A DNA stretch of 64,000 nucleotides from Prosthecobacter sp. (GCF_014879935.1 NZ_JACSRD010000138.1:121828-185827); one strand, 5' to 3'. Positions 42,899-51,680 are shown, counted from the first letter of the stretch. A program made the numbers and translations. Notes: generated by a model not told the origin, from the sequence alone.

Positions 42899-44484
42899 GC
42901 CTTGTGAGGTTCAAAACGGCGAGCCACGGCCCGGGCGCACCAGTTGACGAGCAGGGAGATGGCAAAGAGCACGATGCCGACCATGAAAAGCGCCTGCCAG
43001 TGCGAGCTGCCACGCGAGACCTCGCCCAGCTCCTGGGCGATGATGCCGGTGAGCGTGTGCGCCGGCTGGAAGATGACGCCCGGACCGGCGCTGAAGTCGG
43101 GAATGGCGATGCGATTCCCCGCGACGAGCAGCACGACCATCGTTTCACCGATCACGCGGCCCAAACCGAGCAGGATGGCGGAAAGAATGCCCGAGATGCC
43201 GGCTGGAACGATGACGCGGAAGACGGTCTGCAGCTTCGTGGCTCCGAGAGCGTCCGAAGCGTCGATGTAGGCACGGGGCACGTTGTTCAGGGCGTCTTCA
43301 GAGAGGCTGAACATGGTGGGCACGGCCATGAAGGCGAGCAGGCAGCCGGCATTGAACATGTTCAGGCGTTCCTGGATCGGGAAACCGGGCACCCACTGGA
43401 GAAAGCCCCATTCGCTGACCTCCTTGATCAAATTGCCGACGAGCGAGATGCCGATGAACCCGAGCACGACGGATGGAATGGCCTGAATGAACTCGATCAC
43501 CGGCTTGATGAGTTCCTTTTCACGATCGGTGGCAAACTGGTTCGTATAAATGGCCGCGATGACGCTGATCGGCGTGGCGATGAGAACGGCGATGAGCGCA
43601 ATGACGACCGAGCCTGCCAGCAGCGGGACGAAACCGTAGAAGTCCTGCCAGGAGCTGTTGGTGATCCATTCGGTGCCGAAGAAGAAGGCGCCGATAACGC
43701 TGAAGATGGAGACGGGTTTGTCCCACTGCCACGCTTGCATCCGGCCGGCGGCGGCCTTGATCTCCGCGATGTGGGCGGGAACGGCGGCACGGACCTGGTC
43801 CACGAGCACGTTGTTCTGCGGAAAGGCCTTCACCGCCTCCTCCAGCGTGACGGTGTATTCGTGCATCTTGGTGGCGAGTTCCCCGCGGCGCTCCAGCAAA
43901 GGGGTGATGCGTTCGGCGAAATCGACCGGTTCCAGCTTTGAGGCCTCGGCTTCCTTGAGCAGGTCGGCCCTGGCTGCGGCGTCGGTGGTTTTGGCGGCCG
44001 CGTTGAGCAACTGCTGGCGGCCTTCTTCGAGGGTGTGGAACTCCACGGCGAGTTCCTTTGTCTCCTTGGCCAGCTCCTTGAGTTCGTCCAGAACCTCGGC
44101 GGCGGGTTCGATGGCGGTGTCGAAGGTGTCCTCCGCATCACTGAGCACTTCCTTGGCCGCAGGGTCGGTGGTGGCGGCCCAGGCACGGCGCAGGACGCTG
44201 GTGAGGTCCTGCTGCTGCTTGAGGGGATTGTCGGCGATGTCGCACAGCTCCAGGCCGGCTTTCCGATAGGTTTCCAGCTCACGCCGGTAGGTGGGCAGGA
44301 AGTCGATGCCTTCGCGAACGAGGAAGATCATGATCAGCACCAGGACGATGACGGCGGTGCTGGCGTTCGCACCGAAGAAGTGCTTGATGATCTGCTGTGG
44401 ATCGAAACCTAGCACGGTGCGCTTGCGGGTCCTGACGATCAGGCTGCGCAATGGTGGCCGACTGGATGATTCGGAGGGGGCCAT
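42895..44484 (-). CDS. pstC: Phosphate ABC transporter permease PstC with large periplasmic insertion
   Basis: A 529-residue permease; PstC is normally about 300-330. After the first helix (about 42-57) there is a helical, Glu/Lys/Ala-rich insertion of about 200 residues (about 62-262), predicted to be on the outer face, before the conserved FFFGTEWITNSSWQDFYGFVPLLAGS core begins. The core is otherwise normal, with an EAA loop DALGATKLQTVFRVIVPAGISG. The insertion could form a coiled coil that contacts PstS, the outer membrane or peptidoglycan. It is the second gene of the pst operon. Confidence 0.93.
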   Translation of the reverse strand: MAPSESSSRPPLRSLIVRTRKRTVLGFDPQQIIKHFFGANASTAVIVLVLIMIFLVREGIDFLPTYRRELETYRKAGLELCDIADNPLKQQQDLTSVLRRAWAATTDPAAKEVLSDAEDTFDTAIEPAAEVLDELKELAKETKELAVEFHTLEEGRQQLLNAAAKTTDAAARADLLKEAEASKLEPVDFAERITPLLERRGELATKMHEYTVTLEEAVKAFPQNNVLVDQVRAAVPAHIAEIKAAAGRMQAWQWDKPVSIFSVIGAFFFGTEWITNSSWQDFYGFVPLLAGSVVIALIAVLIATPISVIAAIYTNQFATDREKELIKPVIEFIQAIPSVVLGFIGISLVGNLIKEVSEWGFLQWVPGFPIQERLNMFNAGCLLAFMAVPTMFSLSEDALNNVPRAYIDASDALGATKLQTVFRVIVPAGISGILSAILLGLGRVIGETMVVLLVAGNRIAIPDFSAGPGVIFQPAHTLTGIIAQELGEVSRGSSHWQALFMVGIVLFAISLLVNWCARAVARRFEPHKA

Positions 44485-44510
44485 GAAAGGGGTTTCAGTC
44501 CATCAAACGA

Positions 44511-44549
44511 GAATCCGGCGAGGAGAATTCTCTTCTCCATCGCCGGATT
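44511..44549. promoter_or_regulatory. Intercistronic hairpin between pstS and pstC
   Basis: Stem of 16-17 bp (AATCCGGCGA... / ...TCGCCGGATT, one internal mismatch or bulge) with a 5-base loop, in the 86 bp between pstS and pstC. No T-run follows on the transcribed strand. Such a structure can stabilise the upstream mRNA or partly terminate, giving more PstS than permease. Confidence 0.6.
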
Positions 44550-44570
44550 TGTGAAGGGGTCAACCAACGA

Positions 44571-45386
44571 TTACTTCATCTGGGAAAGCGGAACGAAGCC
44601 CGTTTTGGAGATGATCGCGTCACCGGCGGCACCGCGGCAGAAGTCGATGAATTCCTTGATGGTGCCGGAAGGTTCGCCGCTGGTGTAGAGGAAGGTGGGG
44701 CGGGCGAGGACGTAGCTTTTCACCGCCGCCGGATTCGGGAAGGCTCCGTCGATGGAGACGACCTTGATGCCGCTCGCTCCCGCGTAGGCGTAGCCCACGT
44801 AGCCGATGCCGTTGGCGTTGGAGGAGACTTCGGAGACGATCTGCTCGTTGCCGGCCATCTTCTGGCTGTTGGAGCCGTACTCGCGGCCTTTCATGGCCAT
44901 GGTCATGAAGTCCTTGTAGGTGCCTGAGGAGGTGTTGCGGGTGTAAACGGAGATGGGGCCGGGAGAGCCGCCGAGCTCGCTCCAGTCCTTGATGTCGCCG
45001 GCGAAGATCTGCATCACGTGCTTCTTTTTGAGGTCGGTGATGGGGTTGTTCTTGTTCACCACGACGGTGATCATGTCCCAGGCGATCTCGATCTCGTTGA
45101 TGGCGATGCCCTTGCTGCGGCAGAGGGTGCGCTCGTCGGCCTTGATCTTGCGGGAGGACATGCCGATCTCGGCCGTGCCGGCGGCCAGGTTGGTGAAGGC
45201 GGTGGAGGAGCCTTCGGCGGCGATGTCGAAGCTGACCTTGCCGCCCTGCTTCTTGAACGCTTCCGCCAGCGACGGCACGAGCTTCGCACCGAGGGTGTCG
45301 GAGCCGCGGATGCGGAGGGTGGTCTGGGCCTGGGCGGAGAAAGCCGCAGTGAGGGTGATGCAGAGGGCGATGAGGGTGGATTTCAT
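44571..45386 (-). CDS. pstS: Phosphate-binding protein PstS
   Basis: A 271-residue exported binding protein (signal peptide ending FSAQAQ). Phosphate-contact motifs: IRGSDTLG (first loop), AAEGSSTAF, SSRKIK and RNTSSGTYKDFM. C-terminal FCRGAAGDAIISKTGFVPL. It is of the short PstS type. It heads the pst operon, divergent from the phosphate-selective porin gene. The start at 45386 was chosen for the signal peptide; further upstream the frame runs into the promoter region. Confidence 0.95.
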   Translation of the reverse strand: MKSTLIALCITLTAAFSAQAQTTLRIRGSDTLGAKLVPSLAEAFKKQGGKVSFDIAAEGSSTAFTNLAAGTAEIGMSSRKIKADERTLCRSKGIAINEIEIAWDMITVVVNKNNPITDLKKKHVMQIFAGDIKDWSELGGSPGPISVYTRNTSSGTYKDFMTMAMKGREYGSNSQKMAGNEQIVSEVSSNANGIGYVGYAYAGASGIKVVSIDGAFPNPAAVKSYVLARPTFLYTSGEPSGTIKEFIDFCRGAAGDAIISKTGFVPLSQMK

Positions 45387-45473
45387 GGATGAATGGTGAA
45401 GATGGGGCGGGCAGTGAACGCCGCGAGGGTGTCTGAGCCGCGCCAATGGTCAAAACGGCCTGTGTGAAGAAAT

Positions 45474-45586
45474 CGTCACGAATGACGAGTCTGCCAGCCA
45501 GACTGAGTGACGGAAGTGTCACACAAGGCCTCTCGCGGGCAGGAGGCCCGGTCGGTTAAAGAAACGGCGCGTCACGCCAATGTGAC
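45474..45586. promoter_or_regulatory. Divergent pst / porin control region with three GTCA-TGAC inverted repeats
   Basis: The 237 bp between pstS and the porin contains CGTCA-N4-TGACG (45474-45487), GTGAC-N6-GTCAC (45507-45522) and GTCAC-N6-GTGAC (45571-45586). The last two have the same spacer length and start 64 bp apart. They are plausible sites for a regulator of both operons. A convincing PhoB-type direct-repeat box was not found. Confidence 0.5.
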
Positions 45587-45623
45587 GGACTGAACGCAAA
45601 TCTGACAACCCTGAAACACACAC

Positions 45624-47153
45624 ATGCTCAAGACCACCTCCCAACGTGCCTTGGCCCGCATGCTCGCCCTCATCGCGGCGATTGGCGTGGCGCTGCCTCC
45701 CTCACTGCCTCTGACGGCCAGTCCGGCGATGGAAAAACTTTTCTACATCCTGAAACAGAAGGGATCGATCACCGCCGACGAGTATGACCTCCTCATCCAG
45801 ACGATGAAGGCGGAGGAAAAGAGCACGCCCAAGCCCGCCCCTGCCAATGACCCGGCGATCGCCCAACGTCTGGAGCAAACAGAATCGAAGGTGGAGAACC
45901 TGGAGAACGTGCTCGGAGCCACGAAGGGGCAGGTCGAGGAGCTCACCCGCGTGAGCGACAACACTTCCCCGTCCACCCTGAGCAAGGCTGACATTGACGC
46001 GCTCCTCTCGGACAAGTGGTATGAACGCGTCAAAGTGCGCGGTTACATCCAGACGCGTTTCGTTGGCATCCTGGGTGATGATGACATCCCCGGCTATCAT
46101 CAGCCGAACGACAGCACGATCGCCAGCGACATCGCCGGCATCGGTATCCGCCGTGGCCGCCTGGTTTTCAGCGGTGACGTGACGGACCACGTTTTCCTCT
46201 ATTTGCAGGCGGACTACATGGCCGGCGTTGGCGGCTCGAACGCGCTGCAGGCACGCGACGTGTATGCCGACGTGTCGTTGGACCCTGCACGTGAGTTCCG
46301 TGTGCGTCTGGGCCTGTCGAAGGTACCTTACGGCTTCTCGAACATGCAGTCCTCGCAGAACCGCTACGCGCTGGAGCGGCCTGATGCGTTGAACTCCGCC
46401 GTCGAAGGCGAGCGTGACCTTGGCGCTTACTTCATCTGGGCTCCTTATGAGATTCGCAACCGTTTCAAGGATCTCGTCAAAATGGGTCTGCGCGGCTCCG
46501 GTGACTACGGCGTGGTGAACCTCGGGGTCTATAACGGCCAGGGCATCAACAACGCCGACCGCAATGGCGACATGCACTACATCGCCCACGTGGCATGGCC
46601 GCATGAGTTCGCCAACGGCCAGATCCTCGAAGTCGGTGCCAGCGCCTTCACCGGGCGATACGTTCCGACGGTTGCGACCATTCCAGGCGTTCCTGGCCCC
46701 GGCCCCACCTTTGACTCCAGCGGTGTGCGGGACGAGCGCGTGGCCGTCAATGCCATCCTTTATCCGCAGCCGTTCGGCATCGAAACGGAGTGGACCTGGG
46801 GCCGCGAACCGACGCTCAGCCAGGACATGCGCAGCATCGTCAGCGACACCACCTCCGGCGGCTTCGTGCAGGCCGTTTATCGTCACGTCTTCCCGAACCA
46901 GTCGGAACTGCTGCCCTTTGTGCGCTGGCAGACCTTCGACGGCGCGCGCAAATTTGCCGCCAACGCCCCCCGCACCCGCGTCAACGAAGTCGCCTTCGGC
47001 ATCGAATACATCCCGTATCCCGAGGTGGAGCTCACCCTCATGTATGCCACCGGCACGCGCACCAACACCACCGACAATCCGGCCGTCGCCGGGCCACGTT
47101 ATCGTGACGTGAATTACCACTACCTCGGCATCCAGGCGCAGATCAACTTCTAG
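45624..47153 (+). CDS. Phosphate-selective porin (OprO/OprP family)
   Basis: A 509-residue outer-membrane protein with a signal peptide (about 1-35), a short coiled coil (about 75-110, QRLEQTESKVENLENVLG), and an OprO/P beta barrel (about 135-509) that ends in a C-terminal Phe. Family motifs include RRGRLVFSGDVTDHVFLYLQADY, RVRLGLSKVPYGFSN and the final YHYLGIQAQINF. It should admit phosphate or polyphosphate through the outer membrane. The divergent position relative to pstSCABB indicates common control under phosphate limitation (inference). Confidence 0.93.
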   Translation: MLKTTSQRALARMLALIAAIGVALPPSLPLTASPAMEKLFYILKQKGSITADEYDLLIQTMKAEEKSTPKPAPANDPAIAQRLEQTESKVENLENVLGATKGQVEELTRVSDNTSPSTLSKADIDALLSDKWYERVKVRGYIQTRFVGILGDDDIPGYHQPNDSTIASDIAGIGIRRGRLVFSGDVTDHVFLYLQADYMAGVGGSNALQARDVYADVSLDPAREFRVRLGLSKVPYGFSNMQSSQNRYALERPDALNSAVEGERDLGAYFIWAPYEIRNRFKDLVKMGLRGSGDYGVVNLGVYNGQGINNADRNGDMHYIAHVAWPHEFANGQILEVGASAFTGRYVPTVATIPGVPGPGPTFDSSGVRDERVAVNAILYPQPFGIETEWTWGREPTLSQDMRSIVSDTTSGGFVQAVYRHVFPNQSELLPFVRWQTFDGARKFAANAPRTRVNEVAFGIEYIPYPEVELTLMYATGTRTNTTDNPAVAGPRYRDVNYHYLGIQAQINF

Positions 47154-47188
47154 CGCACCGGCGCAACACTTTGGTTGTGAGGTATGAG

Positions 47189-47226
47189 AACCGGACGTGC
47201 CGTGGGTGCGTCCGGTTTTCTGTTTT
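47189..47226 (+). terminator. Rho-independent terminator of the porin gene
   Basis: A perfect 9 bp stem AACCGGACG/CGTCCGGTT with a 11-base loop, followed by TTCTGTTTTT. It lies 36 bp after the porin stop. Confidence 0.88.
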
Positions 47227-47304
47227 TCCCGCCCGTCTCTTGCCGGGTTGATTTGCCGGAGGTTATCCCTTAGCCTCCCCGCCGCAGCCAACCCTGCGGC
47301 CTTC

Positions 47305-48132
47305 ATGGAAAACACTCTCCAGCAGATCCTTTATGTCGCGGCGGCCATCGTTTTCGCCATCTCCTGCCGGTCATTTGAAAACCGCCTCATCCAGAAACTT
47401 GGCTGGTTTTCGCTGCTGGGCGCCTCGTATCTGGCCGGTTTCTACCTGAGCGGCGGCCAGCACCTCGGCGGACTGCTTTGCGTGGGGGCCTGGTTCATGC
47501 TGCCGTGGCTGGAGATCATCTTCCGCGTCCGCAGGCTGCGTTTCCCGATCAAGAGCGAGATCAAACACCGCTTTCCACCGTCGCGGGACGTGTTTCCTGA
47601 GCTCGGGGACCTCAGCAGTGAGGCTGAGGACGCCGGATTTGCCGAAGTGGGGGACACTGGCTGGAAGTGGAGCCAGACCGACCACTTCATGCGTCTTTTT
47701 TATCATGCGGAAAAGCGCATCCAGGCCGCCATCGCGCTGGCACTCCAGGGCGATTTTGGCTTCTCCTACGTCAGCCTCACCTCCCGGACGAAAGACGGCA
47801 TCAGCTACACGACGACGAACTACCCCTTCGCCGCCACCATGAAGCACTCCCCCAAGCAGCGGCTGAACCGCTACACCCACGCGGCCTCGTTTGAAGATCT
47901 GCTGGAGCGGCATGAGAGCTTCCTCCACAGTCAGGGCATCGCCACAGAGGCGCTGGCGCTGCAGGACACCGAATTCCTGCATGCCTACATCGAGCGCGAC
48001 ATGAGCGCCCAGATCGACCACAACATCACCGCCGGAGTCATCGAGCCGACAGGGAATGGTGAATTCCGCTACTCCTGGCGTGGCTGCTTCTTTCTCTACT
48101 GGCAGGTCGTGAAAGACATGCTGCGCGTGTGA
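47305..48132 (+). CDS. Inner-membrane protein of unknown function
   Basis: A 275-residue protein with three N-terminal hydrophobic segments (about 5-22, 33-50, 57-74) and a soluble C-terminal domain of about 195 residues. The latter contains WSQTDHFMRLFYHAEKRIQAAIALALQGDFGFSYVSL-type sequence and a Trp/Tyr-rich end (YSWRGCFFLYWQVVKDML). No family recognised. The ATG at 47305 is the first after the porin terminator; longer frames overlap that terminator. It converges with the coiled-coil lipoprotein gene, 10 bp apart. Confidence 0.7.
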   Translation: MENTLQQILYVAAAIVFAISCRSFENRLIQKLGWFSLLGASYLAGFYLSGGQHLGGLLCVGAWFMLPWLEIIFRVRRLRFPIKSEIKHRFPPSRDVFPELGDLSSEAEDAGFAEVGDTGWKWSQTDHFMRLFYHAEKRIQAAIALALQGDFGFSYVSLTSRTKDGISYTTTNYPFAATMKHSPKQRLNRYTHAASFEDLLERHESFLHSQGIATEALALQDTEFLHAYIERDMSAQIDHNITAGVIEPTGNGEFRYSWRGCFFLYWQVVKDMLRV

Positions 48133-48142
48133 TTTCTGCGGC

Positions 48143-50845
48143 TCACGAGCCCGGATTCTGCGGCTGCGGCTGGTTCCGGGCCGCTTCCTCGGCCGCCCGA
48201 CGGGCCGCCTCTTCCGCCGCACGTTGCGCAGCCTCCTGGGCGGCGCGTTGGGCTTCCTCCTGCGCACGCCGCATTTGTTCTTCCGCCGCCCGACGGGCCT
48301 GTTCCTCGGCCTGACGCTGAGCCATCTCCTGGGCACGCCGCATCTGCTCTTCCGCCTGACGGCGGGCCTCTTCTTCCGCCCGACGTTGAGCCATTTCCTG
48401 CTCGCGGCGCATTTGCTCCTCCGCCGCCCGACGGGCCTGCTCCTCGGCCTGGCGCTGGGCCATCTCCTGCTCGCGGCGCATCTGCTCTTCGGCGGCCCGG
48501 CGGGCTTCCTCTTCCGCCCGACGTTGCGCGATTTCCTGCTCGCGCTGCATTTGTTCCTCCGCCGCACGACGGGCCTGCTCCTCGGCCTGTTTCTGCGCCA
48601 TTTCTTGGGAACGACGCATTTCAGCCTCAGCCTGGGCCCGGGCTTCCTCCTCCGCGCGGCGTTGCGCCATCTCTTGTTCACGACGTGTCTGCTCCGCGGC
48701 CTGCTGCTGCGCCATTTCCTGGGCGCGGCGGGCCGTTTCCTCCTGCTGGCGTTGCATCTGCGCGGCTTCTGCCTGCTGGCGGACGCGTTCCGCCTGCTCC
48801 GCAGTGGCCTTGGCTTCTTCGACGGCCATTTTTTCCGCCGCCGCCCGCTGCTGCGCGGCTTGTTCCTCCAACTGACGTTGCTGCATGGCCGCGGCTTCCG
48901 CCTGTTGGCGCGTCCGTTCAGTCTCGGCGGAAGCCTGGGCCTGTTCAGCGGCCATTTTCGCGGCTGCGGCACGCTGCTGTGCCTCCTGCTCCTCTTGCTG
49001 CTGCCGGTGACGCATCGCGAAGCCTTTCCCAGCCTCCTCGGGACGTCCTGCTGGCGGCATGGCGCGTTTTTCCGCGTCGCCATCCGCCGGTTCACTCCCT
49101 TCGCGGTGACGATCGCCTTGCGGCCGCCGTTCGGCCTCGGCCACAGCCTCTGCGGTCGTCTTTTCTGCCATGGCAGGCTGCGGTGGCGTCGTTTCCACTG
49201 GAGTCGCAGCACTTGGCGGCGTCGTTGCCGCGGCGGGTGGCTGCGCAGGCGCTTCGTTGTTCGTCACGACTGCCGGAGGGGCGTCAGGGGCGGAAGCACC
49301 GGCGGTAGCGGGAGCCTGGGCGGCTTCACCAGGCCTTTTCCAGCGCGACTGCGGCGTCCCGCGCGTTTCGCCGTCTTTTTGCGCATGGTGCTCCCGCATG
49401 CCGGCGGCAAAACCGCGGCCGGGCATCGTGGGTGGCGTGGCTGCTTCTGCGGTGGAGGCTGTCGCTGCGGGCGGATCTTCCACCGCGATGGCGGGCCGCA
49501 CGGTTTCCGTGGAATTCCGCGGAGCGTCCGGCCTCGGCTGGCTTCCCTGGCGTTCCGTCATCCGCGGAAACGGCGCTGTCGGTCTGATGGACGGCCGTTT
49601 TTCCTGCTGCACGGCGGCGCTGGCCCTGTCCTCCGCGATCGTTTCGCGAATCTCATGCGCCACACGCTGCGACAGGCCATCAAAGGCATCCACCCGCTTC
49701 GGCCTCTCGATACGGTCGGTGATCTTCGGGCGGGCTGGCAGCGTTTCCTTTCTGCCGGCGGAGAAATCCACGATCATCGGCTGCATGCGGGACGGCTCCC
49801 GATGATGGCCCGGCCGGTGCGCCGGAATCTGGTCCACGGCGGCCGTCTGCACCTGCACTTGCTGCACCGGACGCGCGCAAGCCTGCTCCACCTGCGTCCG
49901 GGGCGGTCCGCCGTGGTGCTTGAAGACATGCGGGCGCTGGCGGTCGTCACAACGCACGATCTGCGTCACGTTCACGCTGCTTTGGAAAATGCCTGTGTTC
50001 TGCGTCACCGGGGCGCACACGCTGGTGTAACTCGGCTGCACGAAGTGATTGGTGGTGATGAAGACGTAGCTGGCCGGGCCCAGGTTGTATTGGGCGTCAC
50101 AATCCCGATACACCCCCGTGCAGGGTCCCGGATCCGGCGGCAGCGGTGCCCAGCCGACGTAATCCCGGCTCTGACGCCACGCGACCCAGGCGGGTGCCCA
50201 CTCGCTGCCAGGCACCCAGACCCAGCCATACTGCGCCAGATTCACCCAGCGGCCGTAGTGATACACGATCCAGCCAAACGGCTCGTTCGACTGCCAGGTC
50301 CAGCCCAGGGACGACCAGGACCAGCTGCCATCCACATACGGCCGCCAGCGCGCGGTGGTGATCGTGGGCCGCCAGCAGTAGCCGTAGCCACTCACATCGA
50401 ACCAGCGGCCATGAGGCGTCAGTTGATCATAAAAGAGGGAGTAATCTGATGGCGGAGTCGTCACGGGAATGGCCGCCGCAGGCATCGCAGGCGGCAGCCG
50501 TTGCCCGATGTCGTCGCTCTGGCGGCGTGCGCTCTCGGCCTGGGAACGCAATTCATCGTTCTGCCGCTGCAAATCATCCAGCGAGCGCCGCAACCCGGCG
50601 TTTTCCTGCTCCTTGAGCGCCTGCGTCATGTCGGCCAGTTGCTTGTCCATCAGCGCCGTACGGGTTTCGATCTCCAGCGCCTGCCGTTGCAGCGCATCCC
50701 GCGCCGCGGCCAGTTCTTCCTGCGTCTGGCCCAAAGCAGGATCCGTCCGGCCAGCGTCCGCCACAGCCGCACCCTCCGGTTTGTCGCAACTGACGAGCGG
50801 CAGCAAGGCCGCGAGGGCGAGGAGGGAGCGCAGGCAGGTCTTCAT
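48143..50845 (-). CDS. Large DUF6600-type lipoprotein with long C-terminal coiled-coil repeats
   Basis: A 900-residue predicted lipoprotein (LLPLVSC lipobox, Cys20). A coiled coil (about 40-115) is followed by a Trp/Tyr-rich domain of the DUF6600 / YXWGXW kind (about 135-255; GRWFDVSGYGYCWRP, YHYGRWVNLAQYGWVWVPGSEW, WAPLPPDP). Then comes a Pro/Ala-rich low-complexity region, and from about residue 600 a highly charged Glu/Arg/Gln/Ala helix. Residues 721-858 are six near-identical 23-residue repeats (RRxQEMAQRxAEEqARrAAEEqM). It may span the envelope as a rigid rod (inference). Its function is unknown. Confidence 0.8.
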   Translation of the reverse strand: MKTCLRSLLALAALLPLVSCDKPEGAAVADAGRTDPALGQTQEELAAARDALQRQALEIETRTALMDKQLADMTQALKEQENAGLRRSLDDLQRQNDELRSQAESARRQSDDIGQRLPPAMPAAAIPVTTPPSDYSLFYDQLTPHGRWFDVSGYGYCWRPTITTARWRPYVDGSWSWSSLGWTWQSNEPFGWIVYHYGRWVNLAQYGWVWVPGSEWAPAWVAWRQSRDYVGWAPLPPDPGPCTGVYRDCDAQYNLGPASYVFITTNHFVQPSYTSVCAPVTQNTGIFQSSVNVTQIVRCDDRQRPHVFKHHGGPPRTQVEQACARPVQQVQVQTAAVDQIPAHRPGHHREPSRMQPMIVDFSAGRKETLPARPKITDRIERPKRVDAFDGLSQRVAHEIRETIAEDRASAAVQQEKRPSIRPTAPFPRMTERQGSQPRPDAPRNSTETVRPAIAVEDPPAATASTAEAATPPTMPGRGFAAGMREHHAQKDGETRGTPQSRWKRPGEAAQAPATAGASAPDAPPAVVTNNEAPAQPPAAATTPPSAATPVETTPPQPAMAEKTTAEAVAEAERRPQGDRHREGSEPADGDAEKRAMPPAGRPEEAGKGFAMRHRQQQEEQEAQQRAAAAKMAAEQAQASAETERTRQQAEAAAMQQRQLEEQAAQQRAAAEKMAVEEAKATAEQAERVRQQAEAAQMQRQQEETARRAQEMAQQQAAEQTRREQEMAQRRAEEEARAQAEAEMRRSQEMAQKQAEEQARRAAEEQMQREQEIAQRRAEEEARRAAEEQMRREQEMAQRQAEEQARRAAEEQMRREQEMAQRRAEEEARRQAEEQMRRAQEMAQRQAEEQARRAAEEQMRRAQEEAQRAAQEAAQRAAEEAARRAAEEAARNQPQPQNPGS
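48272..48685. repeat. Coding tandem repeat, six 69 bp units
   Basis: Six consecutive 69 bp units encode the 23-residue repeats at residues 721-858 of the coiled-coil lipoprotein. A shortened continuation follows to the C-terminus. The repeat invites copy-number change by recombination and is a difficult region for short-read assembly. Confidence 0.9.
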
Positions 50846-50910
50846 GGCGTGGGGCTCTGACGCCGGTTACTGCCCGGCCATTCAATTCGTTTCCGGCAGC
50901 GTCCCGGTCG

Positions 50911-51588
50911 TCAGCGTTTCCGCTTCACCAGTTGCTGCGTCTGACGCGTCTTCAGCATCAAGTCGGCCTCCAGCACGCCGCTGAAATGCGTCAGCGGGTA
51001 GATGACGCTGCGCCGGCCGATGATGCTGCCGGGGCTGATCACGCTGTTGCAGCCGATCTCGGCATGATCGCCCACGATGGCGCCGAATTTCCGCAAACCG
51101 GTGGGCAGGGAGTCCGCATCCGTCCGCACGTGAACCTCCAGGCGGTCCAGCCGCACATTGGAGAGCACCACGCCCGCGCCGAGGTGCGCCTTGTGTCCGA
51201 GGATCGAGTCGCCGACGTAATTGTAGTGCGGGATTTCGCAGCCATCGAAAACGACGCAGTTCTTGAACTCGCACGAGTTCCCCAGCACGCAGCCATCGCC
51301 GATGATCACGTTCTCGCGAATGTAGCAGCCAGCACGGAGCTGGCAGTTCCGGCCGATCCACGCGGGGCCTTTGATCACCACGCCTGGCTCCAGCGTGGTG
51401 CCTTCGTCGATGAACACATCCTCGCTGATGAACGCCCCGGGCGGCACCTGCACGCGGATCTCACGCTGAAGACGGAACTCCAGATACTGCTCCACCCGTG
51501 TCAGCGCCGTCCACACCGGCGAGTCATCCGGAAACAGGATGCCATGCTTCGTGTGCGTGAGATCGAGGTAGTCGCGGGCGGGGAACAC
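50911..51588 (-). CDS. Left-handed beta-helix acyl/nucleotidyltransferase-like protein
   Basis: A protein of about 225 residues dominated by a left-handed parallel beta helix of hexapeptide repeats (VFIDEGTTLEPGVVIKGPAWIGRNCQLRAGCYIRENVIIGDGCVLG, in several turns). It resembles the C-terminal half of GlmU-like or UDP-GlcNAc/dTDP-sugar pyrophosphorylases without the N-terminal nucleotidyl domain, so acyl transfer or a regulatory role is likelier. The GTG at 51588 was chosen. A TTG at 51600 is in frame but lies inside a palindromic repeat. Confidence 0.7.
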   Translation of the reverse strand: MFPARDYLDLTHTKHGILFPDDSPVWTALTRVEQYLEFRLQREIRVQVPPGAFISEDVFIDEGTTLEPGVVIKGPAWIGRNCQLRAGCYIRENVIIGDGCVLGNSCEFKNCVVFDGCEIPHYNYVGDSILGHKAHLGAGVVLSNVRLDRLEVHVRTDADSLPTGLRKFGAIVGDHAEIGCNSVISPGSIIGRRSVIYPLTHFSGVLEADLMLKTRQTQQLVKRKR

Positions 51589-51592
51589 GGCG

Positions 51593-51680
51593 GGTTTCAA
51601 GTTTCAGGTTCGAAGTTTCAAGTTTTCTGCGGATGCTCGTTTGAGGTGAACTTGAAACCTGCAACTTCAAACTTGGAACC
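51593..51680. repeat. Palindromic repeat rich in CAAGTTT units
   Basis: Two arms of about 33 bp, imperfect inverted copies of each other, separated by about 20 bp. Each arm is itself built of CAAGTTT/AAACTTG-like units. It occupies almost the whole space between frr and the beta-helix gene. It is of a kind seen dispersed in many GC-rich genomes; no other copy in this window. Confidence 0.7.

Noticed and set aside
45387..45623. A PhoB box in front of pstS or the porin
   Set aside because: CTGAACGCAAATCTGACAA resembles a direct repeat, but the spacing is 12 instead of 11 bases and the half-sites match poorly; only the inverted GTCA/TGAC sites are reported.
45702..47315. A 537-codon open frame on the - strand opposite the porin
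   Set aside because: Antisense shadow in GC-rich DNA; it crosses the porin terminator and shows no domain.
48224..50449. A 741-codon open frame on the + strand opposite the coiled-coil lipoprotein
   Set aside because: Its sequence is a low-complexity Leu/Arg/Phe string produced by reading the Glu/Arg/Gln/Ala repeats backwards; the minus-strand protein has a lipobox and a known domain.
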